Part shown: positions 59,735 through 64,000 of the stretch, piece by piece
Numbering within the stretch: position 1 is the stretch's first letter
Layout: every line of letters begins with the position of its first letter
Source: Aldrovandia affinis
Taxonomy: Eukaryota > Chordata > Actinopteri > Notacanthiformes > Halosauridae
Assembly: GCA_029706075.1 (NCBI GenBank)
Contig: JAINUG010000026.1
Location: forward strand, 7,086,674 to 7,150,673
Length of the DNA stretch: 64,000 nt
Reading direction: 5' to 3'
Program-made: the position numbers and the translations under genes
Notes under the pieces: generated by a model
Database searches by the model: none
Seen by the model: the letters and a program-made list of their open reading frames with translations, nothing else
Told to the model about the DNA's origin: nothing

Positions 59735-61720
59735 TGCTCTCTCACTGTGTGAAAAATTACGATTTTTGACTCTGCCTTTGCATTCTGCCACACTGCTGTT
59801 CTGACAGACAAAGGGTCTATGCTACTCTGTTGGTGTTATCTACAAGATTGAGGTCATCACCTGGCCACCAGCCTCCAGCTGAGGAAAACTGGGAGCCATT
59901 AAGTGAGGAAGAGCGAGAGAGAAAGAAAGAATAAACTGGGGACATGTAACGCTGGAGTCAGTACAATGCTGAAGCCCTCAATTTGATTTCATTATAAAGT
60001 ATTTTGTGTTGATCAGTGGCAAGAAATCCCAATTAAATCCATTTTGATTCCATGAAGTAAGAAAATAAAATACTTTTATGTAATATACTGTATATTATAT
60101 ACAATTATGTATTTCAAGATAGTGCAAGTAGCCTCTGGCTGTTAGACAGTGTGCTTAATATCAGCCATATTTGAATAAATGTAATAATTTGGTCTAAAAC
60201 ATCTTAACACAGTAGGTGGTAGCATCTTGTTTTTGCCCCTTGGAAAATAAACCAAAAGCGTAATTTTTAAAATCTCCTTTCCAACACCAGGGGAGCCAAC
60301 ATAGGAATGGAATACAGCTGAGTTAATATCAAAACTCTCCCAGTCTCCCTCACCGTATTATCTCACCTCTCCAGAGCTGGTATCGGCTGGTCTCCACCCA
60401 CATGCCAGATGATCGGGTCCCCTTCTATCAGTTCATCTTGGACATAAATTACTAAATCAAATCAGCCAGCCTGGAATTCATTGTTAAAGAAGAGTCATCT
60501 GTGGCCAGCTGTGACATACACACAAGCAAATGCGCACAATCACACACGCACACACACTCTATTTCTTTTGGTGCATGCAGTATGTGTTTTTTTAACCTAT
60601 ACACAAATGTATCAGACATGCTATATAGATAAATACACAATGTGCAAAGATAATACAGACTTTTTAGAAATCCACAATGATAATATATGAGAACAAGCAA
60701 TGAAAGTCACCCTGAGTAAAGTCTTCTGTTCATCAAATTATTATTACATTGGACAGACGTGAGAACAACCTGCATCAGATCTCTGGGGAAAGAAAACAAT
60801 AACAGTCCACTCGACCGTGCTGATATGCGGCTTGTTGGATCGCTGTGGGGGCCTGCCAGGGCAAGCGGTTGGGAAAAACGCCATTTTTAATCGGCGTGGG
60901 GGGCACTAACACCACCTGGCCTCTTTCAGCCAAGGAGCAGAGCACCTCCAACTGATTACATCTGCTGTGCGCGTCAGGGGACACGCATGAGCGGAGCAAC
61001 AAAAGGGCCCTCGCTTGCACCCAGCGCACTCGGAGGTGATGATCATGGATCCCCCTCCCCCCGCCCCCAAGAGACACCGCAGGCTCATCTCCACCATCAG
61101 CAGCACAGCTGTGAAATTACTCACTGCTGCAGCAAACGAGAGGAGAGAGGTAATTCACCAGGACGACATGAAGGGCCCTCACTGACTCAGCCGTCTGGCC
61201 AGACCCACCCAATGAACGGCGTTGTGTTTACTCCAATTTCATACTGAATTACACACCATCTTCACCTCGCCAAGAGAGACACTATTATTATTACTATTAG
61301 CTTCAGAGCCAATTGAATTGATTTAAGTTCTGTGATTGTATTAGCTCGCTGCATGTTGAGTGGTCTCTGGCCTCTGGTTTCACACCAGGTAATCTGCTGA
61401 ACATTAGAGAAGGGAATGCATTTCAATGCATCTGACAGTGCTCAAGCGAACATATTCCCAAGAGCATAAAAATAAGTGTATATTGGAAGAAAAAAAAATC
61501 TAGTGAACTAGTATTTATCCAGGAGAATGATACAGTGGTCAAGCTCAAATTCAGTTTTAAAAACAATAGCACTACGCTGCTGTAATTTGTCCCTATATTG
61601 ATTTCCTATTTTCTTTAATCTCTTGAGCAATGACGTTTAATTAGGCATTTTAATTGAAATGCAGCTGTCCTTATGCAGTTGTCCTAACAGGTTGTTGTCC
61701 TTAACAGGTGAGATGTACTG
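59735..61720. other. Unique non-coding sequence, possible regulatory block
   Basis: No coding exon can be supported. 60770-61260 is GC-richer and contains overlapping short frames on both strands without motifs. It could be conserved regulatory DNA. A short CA-rich tract lies at 60541-60556. Confidence 0.4.
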
Positions 61721-61724
61721 TGTA

Positions 61725-62952
61725 CAATGGGGGAAATAAGTATTAAACACATCAACATTTTTCCCAGTAAATGTATTTCCAATGAGGCCATTCAAGTGAA
61801 ATTTTGGTATTAACTCAAGAAATCCAGACAAAAAATCTAAACATTAAAGTCCATATGTAAATAAAGTTATGTGTAATAAAGTGGAATGACATAGGAAAAA
61901 AGTATTGAACACACTAACTGAAATTAATTCAATACTTAGTGGAGAAGCCTTTCATACAGAAAGCTTCAAGGCGCTTTCTGTATGAAGTAACTAATCGCCC
62001 GCAGTATTCAGGTGTGATTTTGGCCCATTCCTCTACACAGATTGTCTTTAAATCTTGAAGATTGCAGGGGGCCCTCTTGTGAATCTGGATCTTCAGATGC
62101 TTCCACAAATGTTCAATTGGGTTTAAGTCAGGTGATTGACTGGGCCATTCCAACAAGTTGATTTTCTTTCTCTGAAACAAATTGCAAGTTTCCTTTGCCG
62201 TATGCTTTGGATCGTTGTCCTGCTGGAAGGTCCACCCACATCTCATCCTCAGCATCCTGGTGGATGGCAGCAGGTTCATCTCAAGAATCTCTCTGTACAT
62301 GGCTCCATTCATTGTTCCTTCAATTATATGAAGTCTGCCAGTACCACGAGAGGAGAAACAGCCCCACATCATGATACTTTCACCTCCAAACTTCACTGTT
62401 GGTAAAGTGTTATTCGGGTGATGTGCAGTGCTATTGATGTTGCTTCCACTTACGGATAATGCCCCCAATGGTGCTTACTGGAAGATTCAGAAGTTGTGAA
62501 ATACGTCTGTAGCCAATTCCATTTTCATGTTTTGCAACAATCTGGTTGCGAAGGTCTTGAGAGGGCTCTTCGCTTTTACCCATCATTAGATGTTTCTTGT
62601 GTGGCACCTTGGTAACAAAAAAAACCTTTTATAGCCCATCAATATATTCTAACCCAGCTGACATTAATTGGCACAGATTGGAGGTAGAGTTGCCTCCTAA
62701 TTAGTTATGGTTTTCAGCTGGTTCCTTGCCTTTCCTTGCTGTGGTGTACAGCTTTTTCTTAGTGTGTTCAATACTTTATTCCTGTTTCATTCCCCTTTAT
62801 TACACATAACTTTATTTACATATGGACTTTAATGTTTAGATTAAATACCAAGTTAATACCAAAGTCTGGTGCAAATTTCACTTGAATAGGCTCATTGGAA
62901 ATGCATTTACTGGACAAAATGTTGATGTGTTCAATACTTATTTCCCCCATTG
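61725..62952 (-). mobile_element. Tc1-like element, complete ends, internally deleted transposase
   Basis: Inverted repeats of about 190 bp (61725-61914 and 62760-62952) start CAATGGGGGAAATAAGTATT and are flanked by TA at 61723-61724 and 62953-62954. The minus strand opens at ATG 62586 with the first helix-turn-helix (MMGKSEEPSQDLRNQIVAKH). A stop then follows at the junction near 62465, where the second DNA-binding domain and first catalytic block are deleted. From 62468 to 61929 a 179-codon frame keeps [25 protein letters not shown] and [15 protein letters not shown], with DD34E spacing between the second Asp and the Glu. It is non-autonomous but young-looking. Confidence 0.9.
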
Positions 62953-62959
62953 TATGTGC

Positions 62960-63460
62960 TTGTTTTGTTATGTTTTTTGTAATTTGTTCTATTTTCTGAC
63001 AAATCAAGTATTTGGTTGTATTTGTGCAGTCTGATTTATAGCACCTGTAACACAGGGAAATAAAAGTTGAATTCGTCTTTAGTTTAAATTAATTCATCTT
63101 TAGTTTAAAGATGAATTCCTTAAAATGCATATCTTCAGGTCATTGAACCTGGCTGACAATTTCTGGATCCAACTAGAAAACAAGATCCCCTTCAACAGTT
63201 CATAAATCCTCATACCTAACCATGAAATGTTGCATTTATAGTCCAGGCTTATCTGTCTGAGAGATGTATTATATGTTTTAACAAATGATCATTGCACAGT
63301 TCATAACCTCTTAATCAATTATTTTCCTTACTTTCCCCCCTTTGTCTTACCGTGGGCCCTAATCTAACCTGCACTCAATCACATGCTATTAATAACCTGC
63401 AACTTAAGGCAAGGAGAATTATCATTTTAAAACAGGCCACTCCTTTTGAAACTGTTAGGG
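62960..63460. other. AT-rich non-coding spacer
   Basis: No gene is seen. Confidence 0.4.
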
Positions 63461-63464
63461 ATTA

Positions 63465-64000
63465 CACTGATCGGACCCAAATGCAGACACAGACACTGAG
63501 CGGGCAGGCAGGCAGGCAGGCAGGCAAGTGGGCAGGCGGGTAGGCGGGCAGGCAGGGAAGCGGGCAGGCTGGCAGGCAAGCAGGCAAGCAGTCAGGCAGG
63601 CAGGCAGGGAAGCAGGCAGGCAGGCAAGTAGGGAAACGGGCAGACGAGGAGTGAACCTGGACACGGAGAGGACGAATACACATATAAACAGACGAAGATA
63701 ATGAATGCGGAAGACAACGCGGTTTGGGAGAAGTCTTGATGCGTGTAGCTACCACTGAAGCGGAGACAGCAATCTGACGGTGAGTGGATGAGAAACCGGG
63801 GTTGATATAAACTGTAGGGCTGATGATAATTGATGGCAGGTGTGCAGGCAGCGCAGGTGTCGCAGATCCATAGTAATCAGGAGGGAGCTGGAGAATGCAG
63901 AGGAGGAAAGCCGCGCCCACAACACACACGCACAAACACGAAACTGACAGGGAGAACAGGAACACAGGGGAAAGGGAAATGGAAAACACGAGGAAACATA
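63465..64000 (-). repeat. Retroelement-like repeat with GGCA minisatellite, runs off right edge
   Basis: The start CGGACCCAAATGCAGACACA resembles 35303 onward. A (GGCA)n-type minisatellite with variant units fills 63498-63641. Downstream is purine-rich sequence with AGGAACACAGGGGAAAGGG. Minus-strand frames here are Cys/Pro/Leu repeats generated by the minisatellite and are not a gene. Confidence 0.5.

Noticed and set aside
63462..63989. 175-codon Cys/Leu/Pro repeat ORF on the minus strand
   Set aside because: It is a by-product of the GGCA minisatellite.

Overview
This window looks like teleost fish nuclear DNA: mostly AT-rich intergenic or intronic sequence with no operons or compact genes, peppered with microsatellites and with transposon families typical of fish. 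These are Tc1/mariner elements with long inverted repeats, L2-clade LINEs and SINEs ending in an eel-UnaL2-type 3' stem-loop (GGATA loop) with TGTAA-like repeats, tRNA-headed SINEs, a 5S-rRNA-derived SINE, a PIF/Harbinger-like MITE and LTR elements. No complete host protein-coding gene can be recognised. One short reading frame at 23472-23629, ending exactly at a good splice donor, is the only plausible host coding exon, and its gene is not recognised. Species cannot be fixed from the sequence.

Layout. 1-8.7 kb: a Tc1 transposase remnant running off the left edge, a repeat with a twin at 59 kb, tRNA-SINEs, an antisense LINE 3' end, a repeat with an inverted twin at 53 kb, and two adjacent Tc1 copies, one of them an odd chimera of two opposed transposase fragments. 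8.7-12.4 kb: unique sequence. 12.4-16.8 kb: a nested stack in which a Tc1 relative was hit by a tRNA-SINE (13-bp target duplication) and by an almost full-length APE/RT LINE (10-bp target duplication), the LINE itself broken by an antisense L2-tail fragment. 17-31 kb: mostly unique, possibly regulatory, sequence with microsatellites, the candidate exon, a Harbinger-like MITE, a Tc1 5' half and a 5S-derived SINE. 31-40 kb: a solo LTR, a Tc1 N-terminal fragment, a long AT-rich stretch and an internally deleted LINE with 43-bp tandem repeats in its leader.

40.6-46.9 kb is the most interesting part. A decayed Gypsy-like gag (minus strand, with a degenerate zinc knuckle) was split by three later insertions: an L2-type LINE end, a 295-bp solo LTR just upstream of its start, and a young LTR retrotransposon (41122-44472). 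That last element has two 636-bp LTRs that appear identical, a 4-bp target duplication, a primer-binding-site candidate and a purine tract. It carries no protease, reverse transcriptase or integrase. Its only cargo is one intact GC-rich ORF encoding a long coiled coil with an acidic linker and a very basic C-terminal tail. This is either a captured host coiled-coil sequence or a highly unusual structural (Gag-like) protein, in a non-autonomous element that must borrow its enzymes.

47-64 kb: a 128-bp-period duplication, more SINEs and LINEs, the second copies of the two paired repeats, a Tc1 element with both ends but an internal deletion, and a GGCA minisatellite at the right edge. The recognisable coding sequences, apart from the candidate exon, belong to mobile elements; the rest is unique DNA whose function, if any, would be regulatory.
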